Source: Paenibacillus naphthalenovorans (GTDB lineage: Bacteria > Bacillota > Bacilli > Paenibacillales > NBRC-103111). Taken from it: a stretch of DNA of 64,000 bases. The position numbers were made by a program, and so were the translations under genes. Below, one piece after another: positions 1-8,280 of this stretch (positions within the stretch are counted from its first letter, which is position 1; each line of letters begins with the position of its first letter). The DNA is taken from NCBI RefSeq assembly GCF_900099895.1, contig NZ_FNDY01000003.1, forward strand, positions 62,001 through 126,000, read 5' to 3'. Below the pieces are notes generated by a model that did not search any database, had not been told where the DNA came from, and saw only the letters and a program-made list of their open reading frames with translations.

Positions 1-385
1 AATAGAATCCGTGTTTGTAATTGATCGTGCGGGGACTTTGATTAAGCAGCTCATCAATCGTATAGTCCTGGCCTTTGACATTGACGATCAACCCCTCCTG
101 AACGCCGCCCATTCCTGTAATCAGGGCATCGACGGGACTGACCACCGTATCCGGCGTTTCATCGATCGGACGCAATCCGCTTTTTAACCTGCGGGTAAAA
201 AAATCATTTAAAGAAGCATACTCATGAACCGCTTTTTCCGCATCCTGTTCGCGAATGCCATAAGTACGAATAAAGCGTGGAATCAATGCTTTGCTGGCTC
301 TGGATTTGGCGAATGCTCCTGTCAGCTTTGATACGGTCTTGCGCGAAGAAAGCTCGGTCAGAAGCCGGAATAGCGAAATCTTCAT
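1..385 (-). CDS. psd: phosphatidylserine decarboxylase, 5' part (runs off window)
   Basis: Phosphatidylserine decarboxylase makes phosphatidylethanolamine at the membrane from a self-cleaved, pyruvoyl-dependent proenzyme. Only the first 128 codons are here. The translation begins MKISLFRLLTELSSRK and contains the family landmarks YASLNDFFTRRLK, RPID and VVSPVDA, followed by KGQDYTIDELL; the LGST-type cleavage site lies outside the window. The start is the ATG at 385, about 12 bases after AGGTG. An in-frame ATG at 415 has no ribosome site and would add ten residues. Identification is by motif pattern and is firm for the family. Confidence 0.85.
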   Translation of the reverse strand, partial: MKISLFRLLTELSSRKTVSKLTGAFAKSRASKALIPRFIRTYGIREQDAEKAVHEYASLNDFFTRRLKSGLRPIDETPDTVVSPVDALITGMGGVQEGLIVNVKGQDYTIDELLNQSPRTINYKHGFY

Positions 386-489
386 AATCGAAAGGTTCAC
401 CTGTTTTCTCTTCATAATGTTAAGTAAGCGAATCTAACGCTTATCTTGACACAGAACGAAGCACAAAGCAAACATAAATCGACCCTTAA

Positions 490-518
490 AAAGGAAGAAA
501 AGCTCCTAAAGGAGCTCC
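490..518 (-). terminator. intrinsic terminator after the small Cys-rich gene
   Basis: On the minus strand a GAGCTCC/GGAGCT hairpin with a TTTA loop is followed by TTTTCTTCCTTTTT, just past the stop codon at 534. Confidence 0.7.
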
Positions 519-533
519 CTTGTCAACTTATAA

Positions 534-755
534 CTACAGATTAAGCCTAATAGGCGTTTTTTTGTATTCTCCGCAGGTGAGGCAAGCGGCCAGGTTCACC
601 TGAATCGGTTGGCATGAACCGGAGTATTTGGTGCAGTACACGGGTGTTTTGTACAGAGGGTCGGGAGAAACCATGGTGCAGTAAGAGCAGTCGGATACCA
701 TCTCTGCAGTGATCAAGCTTTCTGCTTCCCGTTCCATTGAAATCATTTCATCCAT
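534..755 (-). CDS. small Cys-rich protein, possible metal-binding
   Basis: 73-residue protein of unknown function. It has six cysteines, including CSYC near residue 23 and CLTC near residue 58, a spacing that suggests a small zinc-ribbon-like fold. The start ATG at 755 is preceded by GGTGAGAAGGAATGG, a good ribosome site, and the gene ends at its own terminator. It is transcribed in the same direction as psd but separated from it by that terminator. No family was recognised. It is considered real because of the ribosome site, the terminator and the ordered cysteine pairs. Confidence 0.6.
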   Translation of the reverse strand: MDEMISMEREAESLITAEMVSDCSYCTMVSPDPLYKTPVYCTKYSGSCQPIQVNLAACLTCGEYKKTPIRLNL

Positions 756-888
756 TCCTTCTCACCCTTCCGTAAAGATAGCGCTTCCAATAAAAGGCGT
801 CTCCGAATAAAAATTTAAAACGCTAGGCAAGGATTATTGTAGCAGAAGAGGTAAGTATTGGCTATAGAGTTTTTGCGATATCTCGGTA

Positions 889-916
889 TTGACAAATATT
901 TCAATCGTGATAATAT
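889..916 (+). promoter_or_regulatory. sigma-A promoter of the thiamine transport operon
   Basis: A perfect -35 box TTGACA (889-894) is followed after 16 bases by TAATAT (911-916). The TPP riboswitch begins directly downstream. Confidence 0.6.
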
Positions 917-928
917 GATGTATATCAC

Positions 929-1011
929 TAGGGGAGCCGAATAGGCTGAGATTGGATCAATAGATCCTAGACCCTCTGAACCTGATCTGGGTTATACCAG
1001 CGTAGGAAAGT
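929..1011 (+). ncRNA. TPP riboswitch (THI element)
   Basis: The THI-box core is visible: GGGGAGCC, GGCTGAGA, ACCCTCTGAACCTGATC, then GGGTTATACCAGCGTAGGAA. These are the conserved P2/P3 and P4/P5 elements that bind thiamine pyrophosphate. A terminator hairpin follows, and the downstream genes are thiamine-precursor transport and salvage genes, so it should switch transcription off when TPP is plentiful. Confidence 0.96.
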
Positions 1012-1050
1012 GGAGATCATTGGCGCACACGCCTTTATTTGTGCCTATAT

Positions 1051-1083
1051 GGCCGCTTCCTTCATTGGGGAGCGGCCTTTTTG
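1051..1083 (+). terminator. riboswitch expression-platform terminator
   Basis: GGCCGCT (1051-1057) pairs with AGCGGCC (1071-1077), followed by TTTTT. It lies between the TPP aptamer and ykoE, where the switch would act. Confidence 0.85.
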
Positions 1084-1136
1084 GCGTCATTCTCCCCAAG
1101 GCTCCCGTGAAATAATAGAAAAGGAGAGGGGATACC

Positions 1137-1730
1137 ATGTCCAAACGATTGAAGCTGACGGATATTTTGGTCACGGTCGTCATTGCGGTTGTGTTCAGCA
1201 TCATTTATCGGGTATGGACCGACATCTACAATCTGGCCAAGCTTCCGGGTATTCAGCTTGATCAATTGATGTACGGTATGTGGTTTATGGCGGCGACCGT
1301 TGCGTTCCTGATCATCCGCAAGCCCGGGGTGGCATTTCTGGCGGAAGTGGCCGCAGCCTCTGGCGAGCTGATCACCGGTTCGCCATACGGAGTCGAACTG
1401 CTTACCTACGGAGTGCTGCAGGGGATCGGCGCCGAGCTGATTTTCGCTGCATTCCTGTATCAACGCTACTCCGCGGCCGCAGCCGGTCTGGCCGGGGTTG
1501 CGGCTGGCGCAGGCGCGCTGGCGCTCGATTTTTTCAAAGGCTATCTCATCGAATTGCAAACCTGGAATCTTATTCTTTACATCGTTATGCGGTTTATCGG
1601 CGGCTATCTCTTCTGCGGGCCTCTGGCCTACCTGCTGGTGAAGGCATTGGAGAAAACCGGAGTCACCCAGCTTGTGCGCCCGGCAACCGCCGAAGATTAT
1701 CAGGCTCTGGACAGGAAGAACGTGCATTGA
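1137..1730 (+). CDS. ykoE: ECF transporter substrate-binding (S) subunit, thiamine/HMP family
   Basis: 197-residue integral membrane protein with about five to six hydrophobic segments. It matches YkoE, the S component of the YkoEDC energy-coupling-factor transporter, which takes up thiamine or its hydroxymethylpyrimidine moiety. Recognisable stretches are LTDILVTVVIAVVF at the start and the AAASGELITGSPYGVELLTYG region. The ATG at 1137 follows AGGAGAGGGG. It is the first gene after a TPP riboswitch and overlaps ykoD by the bases TTGA. The context makes the assignment strong; the exact ligand (thiamine versus aminopyrimidine) is inferred. Confidence 0.93.
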   Translation: MSKRLKLTDILVTVVIAVVFSIIYRVWTDIYNLAKLPGIQLDQLMYGMWFMAATVAFLIIRKPGVAFLAEVAAASGELITGSPYGVELLTYGVLQGIGAELIFAAFLYQRYSAAAAGLAGVAAGAGALALDFFKGYLIELQTWNLILYIVMRFIGGYLFCGPLAYLLVKALEKTGVTQLVRPATAEDYQALDRKNVH

Positions 1731-3235
1731 ACGGGGCGGACTGCGCTGTCGCCTGGGTTTCGCGGCTTAGGCTGAAATTTCCCGGCAGTTCCTCGCTTTT
1801 GTTCGACGATTTGACGGCGGGCGTGCCCGCAGGGCAAAAGGTGCTGCTGCTTGGCCCAAGCGGCTGCGGCAAATCCACGCTTCTGCAGGTTTGGAGCGGG
1901 CTGATCCCGGATGCGCTGGAGGTGCCGCTCAAATATGAAGACATCGGTATTCCGCATTCGTGGGGATATTTGTTCCAGGACCCCGACGCCCAGTTCTGCA
2001 TGCCCTATGCAGATGAAGAGATTGCATTTGTGCTTGAGAATATCGGGGTGCCTCACGAACGGATGCCGGAGACAATCAGGCGATGCCTGGAGCAGGTCGG
2101 GCTGGTGCTGGATGATCCGCATGTGCCGATTGCTTCGCTTTCCGGGGGAATGAAGCAGCGGCTGGCTATCGCTTCGCTGCTGGCGCTCGAGCCGGACGTC
2201 TGGTTTCTCGACGAGCCAACGTCGCTGCTCGACCCGGAAGGGACGGCGGAGGTATGGCAAGCCGTGAAACAAGTCGCTCATGATAAGACGGTCATTATCG
2301 TAGAGCACAAAATTGACGAGATTGTAGATTTCGTCGACCGGGTGATCCTCTTTGACGCTCACGCGCGCATTGCGGCAGACGGAAGGCCGGAGCAGGTTTT
2401 CCGGGATTTTAAGCCGAAGCTCAAGGAATACGGAATTTGGTATCCTGGCGTGTGGGAAGACGAAGAGGACCGGTTCCCAAAAGATAACGACCGATTCATA
2501 AGCGGTACACCCGGGGAGATGGAGCCGCTGGTCCGGCTCCGCGGATTTACCGGTTACCACGGGAAGGCGCCGAAAATCGAAGCGGCCTCGGCAGCCCTGT
2601 ATCCCGGGGATTGGGTTGCCGTGGTGGGGGAGAACGGCGCGGGCAAAAGCACACTGCTTCAGTCCCTAATGCAGTTGATTCCAACGCGCGGCGACTATGT
2701 GCTTGCAGGAGGGCCGGTTCGAGGCTTCGACGATGTCTCCGACATGGCGGCTTATGTTTTTCAAGACCCGGAGATGCAGTTTGTGACCCACAGCGTTTAT
2801 GATGAGTTGGCCTTTAATTTCAGGCGTGACAGGGATTCCGAAGAAACGATCCGGGTGAAAACGGAGGAGCTTCTACAGCGGTTCGGCCTCGATCAGCACC
2901 GCAATCTGCATCCGTATCAGCTGTCGCTCGGGCAGAAGCGCCGACTCAGTGTAGCGGCGGCGACGGTGAAAGCCCAGCGGCTTGTCCTGCTTGACGAGCC
3001 CACCTTCGGCCAGGATGCCGCAAATACGTTCGCGCTGCTGGAGATGCTGGAATCATGGCGCCGGGAAGGGATCGCCATCGTCATGGTCACGCATGATCTG
3101 GAAATTGTAAGAAGGCTTGCCACCCGGGTATGGGAGGTACGGCAGGGTCGTCTTGCCGCCGAGCTCAGTCCCAAGGAATATGCAAGCCGATTCGCTGCGG
3201 CATGCCCGCCGCTCACCGCAGAACTAAGGAGTTGA
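1727..3235 (+). CDS. ykoD: ECF transporter duplicated ATPase
   Basis: About 502 residues with two fused ABC ATPase domains that energise the YkoEDC importer. Domain 1 has Walker A GPSGCGKST (about 43-51), Q-loop YLFQDPDAQF, signature LSGGMKQRLAIA, Walker B VWFLDEPTS and VEHK. Domain 2 has GENGAGKST, YVFQDPEMQF, LSLGQKRRLSVA, LVLLDEPTF and VTHD. The start is a TTG at 1727 inside the end of ykoE (TTGA overlap), with AGGAAG eight bases upstream. An upstream in-frame ATG at 1280 would place the first 150 codons out of frame inside ykoE and is rejected. Confidence 0.93.
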   Translation: MNGADCAVAWVSRLRLKFPGSSSLLFDDLTAGVPAGQKVLLLGPSGCGKSTLLQVWSGLIPDALEVPLKYEDIGIPHSWGYLFQDPDAQFCMPYADEEIAFVLENIGVPHERMPETIRRCLEQVGLVLDDPHVPIASLSGGMKQRLAIASLLALEPDVWFLDEPTSLLDPEGTAEVWQAVKQVAHDKTVIIVEHKIDEIVDFVDRVILFDAHARIAADGRPEQVFRDFKPKLKEYGIWYPGVWEDEEDRFPKDNDRFISGTPGEMEPLVRLRGFTGYHGKAPKIEAASAALYPGDWVAVVGENGAGKSTLLQSLMQLIPTRGDYVLAGGPVRGFDDVSDMAAYVFQDPEMQFVTHSVYDELAFNFRRDRDSEETIRVKTEELLQRFGLDQHRNLHPYQLSLGQKRRLSVAAATVKAQRLVLLDEPTFGQDAANTFALLEMLESWRREGIAIVMVTHDLEIVRRLATRVWEVRQGRLAAELSPKEYASRFAAACPPLTAELRS

Positions 3236-3241
3236 GGGGCT

Positions 3242-4036
3242 TTGTCATGGTCTTACAGGGAAACGTGGCTGCACCGCGTCAACCCCGCCTTTAAGCTGAT
3301 CGTCTCCGTCGGCATGTTTATGGTCGTACTGCTGACACATCATTTGAATGTTCTGATCCATGTGACCTGGATGCTTGCGCTTTTGTTCTTTGCTGCAGCC
3401 GGCCACCCGGTGCGCCGGCTGCTGCTTTTGACGCTGCCCTTCGCACTGATGTTCGTCTCCTCCGCGACGTCCATGGTATTTTTTGGCAAAGGAGAAACGA
3501 CCTGGCTGCGCTGGGGTCTCATCCATATTACGGAGGAAAGCTTTTATCGCGGCATGCACATCGGGCTGAAATCAGTTAATATGGCGCTGATCGGCCTGTT
3601 GTTCGGACTGACGACAAGCCCTGTCCGGTTGTTTTATTCCCTTATGCAGCAGGTGCGGCTGCCGGCCAAGTATGCTTACAGCTTTATGGCCGCAATGCGG
3701 CTTTTGCCGATGGTGGCCAGCGAGTACCGGACGCTTCAGATGGCGCTCAAGGTCCGCGGTGTGAAGAGAGCCAAAGGGATCCGGGGCTGGATGGAATCAC
3801 TGAACAGGTATGCCATACCGCTGTTGGCTCAAAGCATTCGCCGGGCCCAGAGAATCGCGGTGGCTATGGAGGCCAAGCGTTTCTCCTCGGCCAAGCGGCG
3901 GTCCTATTATTACCTGATCGGATGGTCGGCGCGGGACGGGCTTCTGGCCGGTGTAATGCTGCTGATCTGCCTCGCGGCGTTCTGGCTCGGACGGGATTTC
4001 CCGTATTTCAACATAGGGGATGTTAGAACGGGATAG
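3242..4036 (+). CDS. ykoC: ECF transporter transmembrane (T) subunit
   Basis: 264-residue membrane protein of the CbiQ/EcfT family, coupling the YkoD ATPases to YkoE. It opens with HRVNPAFKLIVS, the usual T-component start, has about five hydrophobic segments, and carries the coupling-helix motif AMEAKRF near residue 215. The second Ala-Arg-Gly-like helix region is around ALKVRGVKRAKGIRG. The start is TTG at 3242, ten bases after AAGGAG, six bases beyond the ykoD stop. This completes the three-part transporter. Confidence 0.92.
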   Translation: MSWSYRETWLHRVNPAFKLIVSVGMFMVVLLTHHLNVLIHVTWMLALLFFAAAGHPVRRLLLLTLPFALMFVSSATSMVFFGKGETTWLRWGLIHITEESFYRGMHIGLKSVNMALIGLLFGLTTSPVRLFYSLMQQVRLPAKYAYSFMAAMRLLPMVASEYRTLQMALKVRGVKRAKGIRGWMESLNRYAIPLLAQSIRRAQRIAVAMEAKRFSSAKRRSYYYLIGWSARDGLLAGVMLLICLAAFWLGRDFPYFNIGDVRTG

Positions 4037-4082
4037 GTAAGGCGGTTAACGAATCTTACGGGAGAAATGGAGAGGATTACTT

Positions 4083-4745
4083 ATGAAATTTTCCGAACAC
4101 CTTCGCCAGGCGGCAGATGCCAGCTGGCAGGCCAGCTTCGAGCATCCGTTCATTCGCGGAATCGGCGACGGTACGCTGCCGTTGGACTGCTTTCGTCATT
4201 ATGTTCTGAACGACGCCTATTATTTGTCCCAGTTTGCAAGGATTCAGGCCTTAGGGGCTGCCAAGGCAAACGATTTATACACGGTGAACCGCATGGCTGT
4301 ACATGCACAGGGTACATATAGTGCAGAGCTGGCGCTGCATGAAAAGTTTGCGAAGCTTCTCGGAATCACCGAAGAGGAACAAAAAGCGTTCGAGCCGGCG
4401 CCGACGTCTTATGCGTATACGTCGCATATGCTCCGGGCGGCGTACACCGGACAGCTGGGCGATATTATTGCCGCCATTCTGCCGTGCTACTGGCTCTATT
4501 ACGAGATTGGAGAGAGACTTGCAGGCTGCACGCCGGAGGAGCCGATTTACCGGGAATGGATCGCCGCGTACGGCGGTGAATGGTTCCGCGAGCTGGTGGA
4601 GGAGCAAATCGCAAGAATTGATGACATCGCGGAGCAGGTGACGCCGCAGGATCGGGAGCGGATGCGCAACCATTTTGTGATCAGCAGCCGGTATGAATAT
4701 ATGTTCTGGGATATGGCTTACCGTAAAGAAGCCTGGCCGGTATAA
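4083..4745 (+). CDS. tenA: TenA aminopyrimidine aminohydrolase (thiaminase II)
   Basis: 220-residue cytoplasmic enzyme that hydrolyses formyl-aminopyrimidine or aminopyrimidine breakdown products of thiamine to HMP for reuse. The catalytic set matches TenA numbering: Asp44 (VLNDAYY), Cys135 (LPCYWLYY) and Glu205 (SSRYEYMFWDMAY). The ATG at 4083 follows GGAGAGG. It is the last gene of the TPP-controlled operon after ykoEDC, so uptake and salvage are switched together. Confidence 0.95.
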   Translation: MKFSEHLRQAADASWQASFEHPFIRGIGDGTLPLDCFRHYVLNDAYYLSQFARIQALGAAKANDLYTVNRMAVHAQGTYSAELALHEKFAKLLGITEEEQKAFEPAPTSYAYTSHMLRAAYTGQLGDIIAAILPCYWLYYEIGERLAGCTPEEPIYREWIAAYGGEWFRELVEEQIARIDDIAEQVTPQDRERMRNHFVISSRYEYMFWDMAYRKEAWPV

Positions 4746-4750
4746 TACGA

Positions 4751-4779
4751 AACCGCAGCGGTTAGCGCTGCGGTTTTTT
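4751..4779. terminator. bidirectional terminator between tenA and the SDR gene
   Basis: AACCGCAGC pairs with GCTGCGGTT and is followed by TTTTT on the plus strand. It lies between two convergent genes. Confidence 0.85.
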
Positions 4780-4789
4780 ATCGTTTTGT

Positions 4790-5590
4790 CTAAACGCCCG
4801 GCTGCTGTCCGCCATCGATAACGATTTCCGTACCCGTTATCGACGGGACGCGATCGGACACCAGCAGCAGCGCCATTGCCGCGATTTCTGCGGGATTTAC
4901 GACATGGCCCAGCGGAATGTTGGCGTTCTGCTCCGCGATTTGAGCATCTACCGTGATTCCCTTGGCCTTCGCATGCTGCTCCGCCATCCTGTGCATGCGT
5001 TCCGTAGCCGTGATGCCGGGCGAAATCGCGTTAATTCTGACATTGGATCGGGCCAGTTCCTTGGAGATCCCTCTTGTAAAGTTCAGCAGAGCCGCGTTGG
5101 CGGTACTGCCGGCAAGAAACGTAGGGCCCGGTGTACGTCCCGCTGCTCCGACAATGTTGACGATGCGCCCGTCACCTTGACGGATCATGTGCGGGGCGGT
5201 TTCTTTGACCATGCGGATGTAGCCGAGCAGCTTCAAATTCCACGCTTCCAGGAAGGCTTCCTCAGGCATCTCAAAAAACGATCCGGCCTTAGCCGATCCG
5301 GCATTGTTGATCAAAATATCGATGCGGCCAAAACGCTCCATCGCGGCGGACACCGTTTGCTTCACGGTCTCCGGCTCGCGTAAATCTCCCTTTACTGTGA
5401 CGATGCGCGAAGCGTCCTTCTCCGGATAACCTTCAAGAATTGCGGCAACGGCTTGCTCCATGCGCTCCGGGTCCCTCGCGACCATGACAATGGAAGCGCC
5501 CTCATCAAACAACGCTTTAGAGCAGGCCCATCCGATTCCGGCGCTTGCTCCCGTAACAATGGCTATTTTCCCGCCAAGTCCTAATTCCAT
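4790..5590 (-). CDS. SDR-family protein lacking the YxxxK catalytic pair
   Basis: 266 residues with a Rossmann fold of the short-chain dehydrogenase type: TGASAGIG cofactor motif at about 14-21, NNAG near 95, and a C-terminal GTEIVIDGG. Where classical SDRs have YxxxK this protein reads AGSTANAALLNFTRG, so the Tyr aligns with Gly and the Lys with Asn. The cofactor fold is kept but the usual proton relay is missing. The start ATG at 5590 follows GGAGGAGAATGGG. It stands alone, convergent with tenA. Substrate unknown; it may use another acid or be non-catalytic. Confidence 0.85.
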   Translation of the reverse strand: MELGLGGKIAIVTGASAGIGWACSKALFDEGASIVMVARDPERMEQAVAAILEGYPEKDASRIVTVKGDLREPETVKQTVSAAMERFGRIDILINNAGSAKAGSFFEMPEEAFLEAWNLKLLGYIRMVKETAPHMIRQGDGRIVNIVGAAGRTPGPTFLAGSTANAALLNFTRGISKELARSNVRINAISPGITATERMHRMAEQHAKAKGITVDAQIAEQNANIPLGHVVNPAEIAAMALLLVSDRVPSITGTEIVIDGGQQPGV

Positions 5591-5745
5591 CCCATTCTCC
5601 TCCTTTATTGGCTGGGGCTTCTTGCTTCCTTCTATTTTACAACATATGCCTGCTTCCGGCAGTTGAAAATTTGAAAGTATGATACATCCAAAGGGCGGGG
5701 CCAGTTCTTCGCCTTATTAATCGTTCACGAATGCTTAACATCTAA

Positions 5746-5789
5746 TGTGACTTAAATCATAGTTGGGGATGAAAAGCAAATTTTACAAT
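5746..5789 (+). promoter_or_regulatory. Fnr/CRP-like box and -10 of the ba3 oxidase operon
   Basis: TGTGA-N6-TCATA (5746-5761) fits the Fnr/CRP half-site pattern. A TACAAT -10 candidate lies at 5784-5789, which would put the box centre near -41.5, the class II activator position. The regulator itself is not in the window. Confidence 0.45.
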
Positions 5790-5829
5790 GTATACATCAA
5801 ATATTTCCGGGAAGAAGGAGGAAAAGACG

Positions 5830-6000
5830 ATGACAAAGCCGCAAAACGTGACGAAGCATGAACATTACCAAATGACGCCATCTCAAGGGAAGCATAGTGA
5901 AGAATCGTTAAAAGGCACCTTTGTATCCGTGATGTTGCTCGGATTGTTCTTGGTGCTGTCTTGGGTCGGTGTGTTTCTGTTGTTCATGGCAAGACACTAG
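5830..6000 (+). CDS. cytochrome c oxidase subunit 2A-like small membrane protein
   Basis: 56 residues: a hydrophilic N-terminus followed by one membrane helix (LKGTFVSVMLLGLFLVLSWV) and a short tail MARH. This is the usual form of subunit IIa of ba3-type oxidases, and it directly precedes genes for subunits II and I. The ATG at 5830 has AAGGAGG upstream; an in-frame ATG at 5788 lacks a site. It probably restores the second helix that ba3 subunit II lacks. Confidence 0.8.
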   Translation: MTKPQNVTKHEHYQMTPSQGKHSEESLKGTFVSVMLLGLFLVLSWVGVFLLFMARH

Positions 6001-6021
6001 AGGAGAAGGAGTCGAACTTAC

Positions 6022-6492
6022 ATGCACATTCATCGATTGGAAAAAATTTGGCTGATATTCGGCATATCCATGCTTGGCCTGTTTTTGACCGTTGTGGGGG
6101 TTGGCGCTTTCGCGCTGGGGATGGAGCCTCCCGGCGATCATCGTCATACCGTAGATCCGGAGAAGCTCAGCACGACCGCACCGTTCGACAAGCCGGGTAT
6201 AAAGCAAATCGGGGATCAGGAGTACGAAGCCAATCTCGTGGCGTTTGCCTTCGGATACTCGCCTGATCAAATGGAAATACCGCTCGGGGCGAAGGTTCAT
6301 TTTCAAATCACCAGCCAGGACGTCGTACACGGATTTCAAGTCAATGGAACGAACATCAACATGATGGTGGTGCCCGGGGAAGTGAACCGGCTAACCTACA
6401 CGTTCACCAAGCCCGGGGAATATTTGGTGCTTTGCAATGAATACTGCGGGGCGGCGCATGAAGTGATGATGATGAAAATCGTTGTTAAATAA
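6022..6492 (+). CDS. cbaB: ba3-type cytochrome c oxidase subunit II (CuA)
   Basis: 156 residues, one N-terminal membrane anchor (about 8-33) and an extracellular cupredoxin domain. The CuA ligands are all present: His103 (DVVHGF), Cys138, Glu140, Cys142, His146 and Met149 in CNEYCGAAHEVMM. It accepts electrons from cytochrome c and passes them to subunit I. The short length and single helix are typical of ba3-type (B-family) enzymes. AAGGAG precedes the ATG. It lies between subunits 2A and I. Confidence 0.93.
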   Translation: MHIHRLEKIWLIFGISMLGLFLTVVGVGAFALGMEPPGDHRHTVDPEKLSTTAPFDKPGIKQIGDQEYEANLVAFAFGYSPDQMEIPLGAKVHFQITSQDVVHGFQVNGTNINMMVVPGEVNRLTYTFTKPGEYLVLCNEYCGAAHEVMMMKIVVK

Positions 6493-6523
6493 GACAGCCG
6501 GCCGACATGAAGGAGTGTATACG

Positions 6524-8173
6524 ATGATTAACGATATCAAGCGTTTTGACAGCCGGGATTCCGCGCTGGTGCTTGCTCATATTTTGTTCGCCTTTTTCGC
6601 CCTGTTTCTGGGCGGTGTAGCGGGCGTGCTTCAAGGACTGGTGCGCGGGGGAATGATCCATCTTCCGATGGAGATCGGCTACTATCAACTGCTTACGGCG
6701 CATGGTCTACTGATGGCGTTAGTGTTCACCACCTATTTCATTATCGGCTTTATGCTTGCAGGGATTGCACGGACGCTGGGAGGGCACCTGCTGCCGATTG
6801 CCCGTAAGCTGGGCTGGCTGGGCTACGGACTGATGACGTTCGGCACGATCCTGGCCACCATTCTGATTTTGTTGAATAAGGCGACCGTGCTTTACACCTT
6901 TTACGCCCCGATGAAAGCATCGCCCTGGTTCTACATCGCGCTGGTTTTCGTTGTGGTCGGCAGCTGGATGAGCGGCCTCGGCATTTTTATCAACTACCGC
7001 TATTGGAAAAAGACGCATCGCGGCCAAACGACGCCGCTGTTCGCTTATATGGCCGTCATCACGATGCTCTTGTGGATTATCGCTACGCTGGGGGTTGCCG
7101 TTGAGGTGCTGTTCCAGCTCATTCCGTGGTCGTTCGGATGGGTGGACACCGTCAATGTGGTGCTCAGCCGTACATTGTTCTGGTATTTCGGCCACCCGCT
7201 TGTTTACTTCTGGCTGCTGCCGGCATATATGTGCTGGTATTGCGTCATCCCCAAGGTCATCGGCGGCAAAATATTCAGCGATGCCTTGGCCAGACTATCC
7301 TTCATTATGTTTTTGATATTCTCTATTCCGGTCGGGTTCCACCATCAGCTGATGGAACCGGGGGTTTCTAACATCTGGAAGTTTGTGCAGGTGATTCTGA
7401 CGTTTATGGTGGTTATTCCTTCCTTGATGACGGCGTTCTCGCTGTTTGCCACCTTCGAATTGCACGGACGCTCCGTCGGCGCCAAAGGGCTGTTCGGCTG
7501 GTTTAAGAAGCTGCCATGGAAGGACGTGCGCTTTTTCGCCCCGTTCATGGGCATGCTGATCTTTATTCCGGCGGGGGCCGGCGGCTTGATTAATGCAAGC
7601 CATCAGCTGAATGCGGTCATCCACAACACGCTCTGGGTTACAGGACACTTTCATTTGACGGTAGCTTCCAGCGTCGCATTGACCTTCTTCGGCATTACTT
7701 ATTGGTTGATACCGGCGATTCTTGGCCGCCAGATGACACCGCTCATGCATCGTCTCGGCATCATTCAAACCGTGATTTGGGCAGTAGGCATGTTCTTCAT
7801 GTCAGGCTCGATGCACTCCGTCGGTTTGCTCGGATCGCCCCGGCGTACGGCATTCACTACCTATCAGGATCATCCGGATGCCATCATGTGGATTCCTTAT
7901 CATGTGGTGATGGCGATTGGTGGAACGATTTTGTTCGTCGGCGTCGTGTTGATGATCATCAACATCGTCATGCTGCTCAGCGCGCCGAAGGGGGAGACCG
8001 AATTTCCGATTGCCGAGGTCAGCGAGCAGGCGGAAAAAACACCGGCCGTCTTCGAACGCTGGGGCGTGTGGATCGGCGTGCTGGTCGTCTTGATTCTCGT
8101 GGCTTACGCGATTCCGGTAACAGAGATGATCACCAATCCCGGAGTCGGCGCCAAAGGCTTCGTCACCTGGTGA
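6524..8173 (+). CDS. cbaA: ba3-type cytochrome c oxidase subunit I
   Basis: 549-residue haem-copper oxidase core with about 13 membrane helices. Ligand signatures seen: TAHGLLMALVF (low-spin haem His), FGHPLVYFWLLPAY (CuB His and the cross-linked Tyr), HHQ (CuB His pair) and GHFHLTVASSVALT (haem His). The HPLVYFWLLPAY form is typical of the B family. The ATG at 6524 has AAGGAG eight bases before it. An in-frame upstream start at 6482 overlaps subunit II and is less likely. It reduces oxygen and pumps protons. Confidence 0.94.
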   Translation: MINDIKRFDSRDSALVLAHILFAFFALFLGGVAGVLQGLVRGGMIHLPMEIGYYQLLTAHGLLMALVFTTYFIIGFMLAGIARTLGGHLLPIARKLGWLGYGLMTFGTILATILILLNKATVLYTFYAPMKASPWFYIALVFVVVGSWMSGLGIFINYRYWKKTHRGQTTPLFAYMAVITMLLWIIATLGVAVEVLFQLIPWSFGWVDTVNVVLSRTLFWYFGHPLVYFWLLPAYMCWYCVIPKVIGGKIFSDALARLSFIMFLIFSIPVGFHHQLMEPGVSNIWKFVQVILTFMVVIPSLMTAFSLFATFELHGRSVGAKGLFGWFKKLPWKDVRFFAPFMGMLIFIPAGAGGLINASHQLNAVIHNTLWVTGHFHLTVASSVALTFFGITYWLIPAILGRQMTPLMHRLGIIQTVIWAVGMFFMSGSMHSVGLLGSPRRTAFTTYQDHPDAIMWIPYHVVMAIGGTILFVGVVLMIINIVMLLSAPKGETEFPIAEVSEQAEKTPAVFERWGVWIGVLVVLILVAYAIPVTEMITNPGVGAKGFVTW

Positions 8174-8175
8174 TG

Positions 8176-8189
8176 TTCGGTATACCGAA
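8176..8189. repeat. 14-bp perfect palindrome
   Basis: TTCGGTATACCGAA begins three bases after the subunit I stop codon and just before the terminator. Role unknown; it could be a protein-binding site or part of the mRNA 3' end. Confidence 0.5.
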
Positions 8190-8205
8190 TAGCATTACTT
8201 CTAAA

Positions 8206-8245
8206 GCTTTCGCCCATGGCTTTTGCCCCGGCGGAGGCTTTTTTT
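8206..8245 (+). terminator. terminator of the ba3 oxidase operon
   Basis: GCTTTCGCC (8206-8214) pairs, with G-U pairs, to GGCGGAGGC (8230-8238), followed by seven Ts. Confidence 0.8.
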
Positions 8246-8280
8246 CTGTTGAGCGGAATTAATAAAATCTTTATATCGCT

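Noticed and set aside
1280-1726. N-terminal extension of the YkoD frame
   Set aside because: It overlaps ykoE out of frame and encodes an Arg-rich non-conserved stretch. TTG at 1727 with AGGAAG is the supported start.
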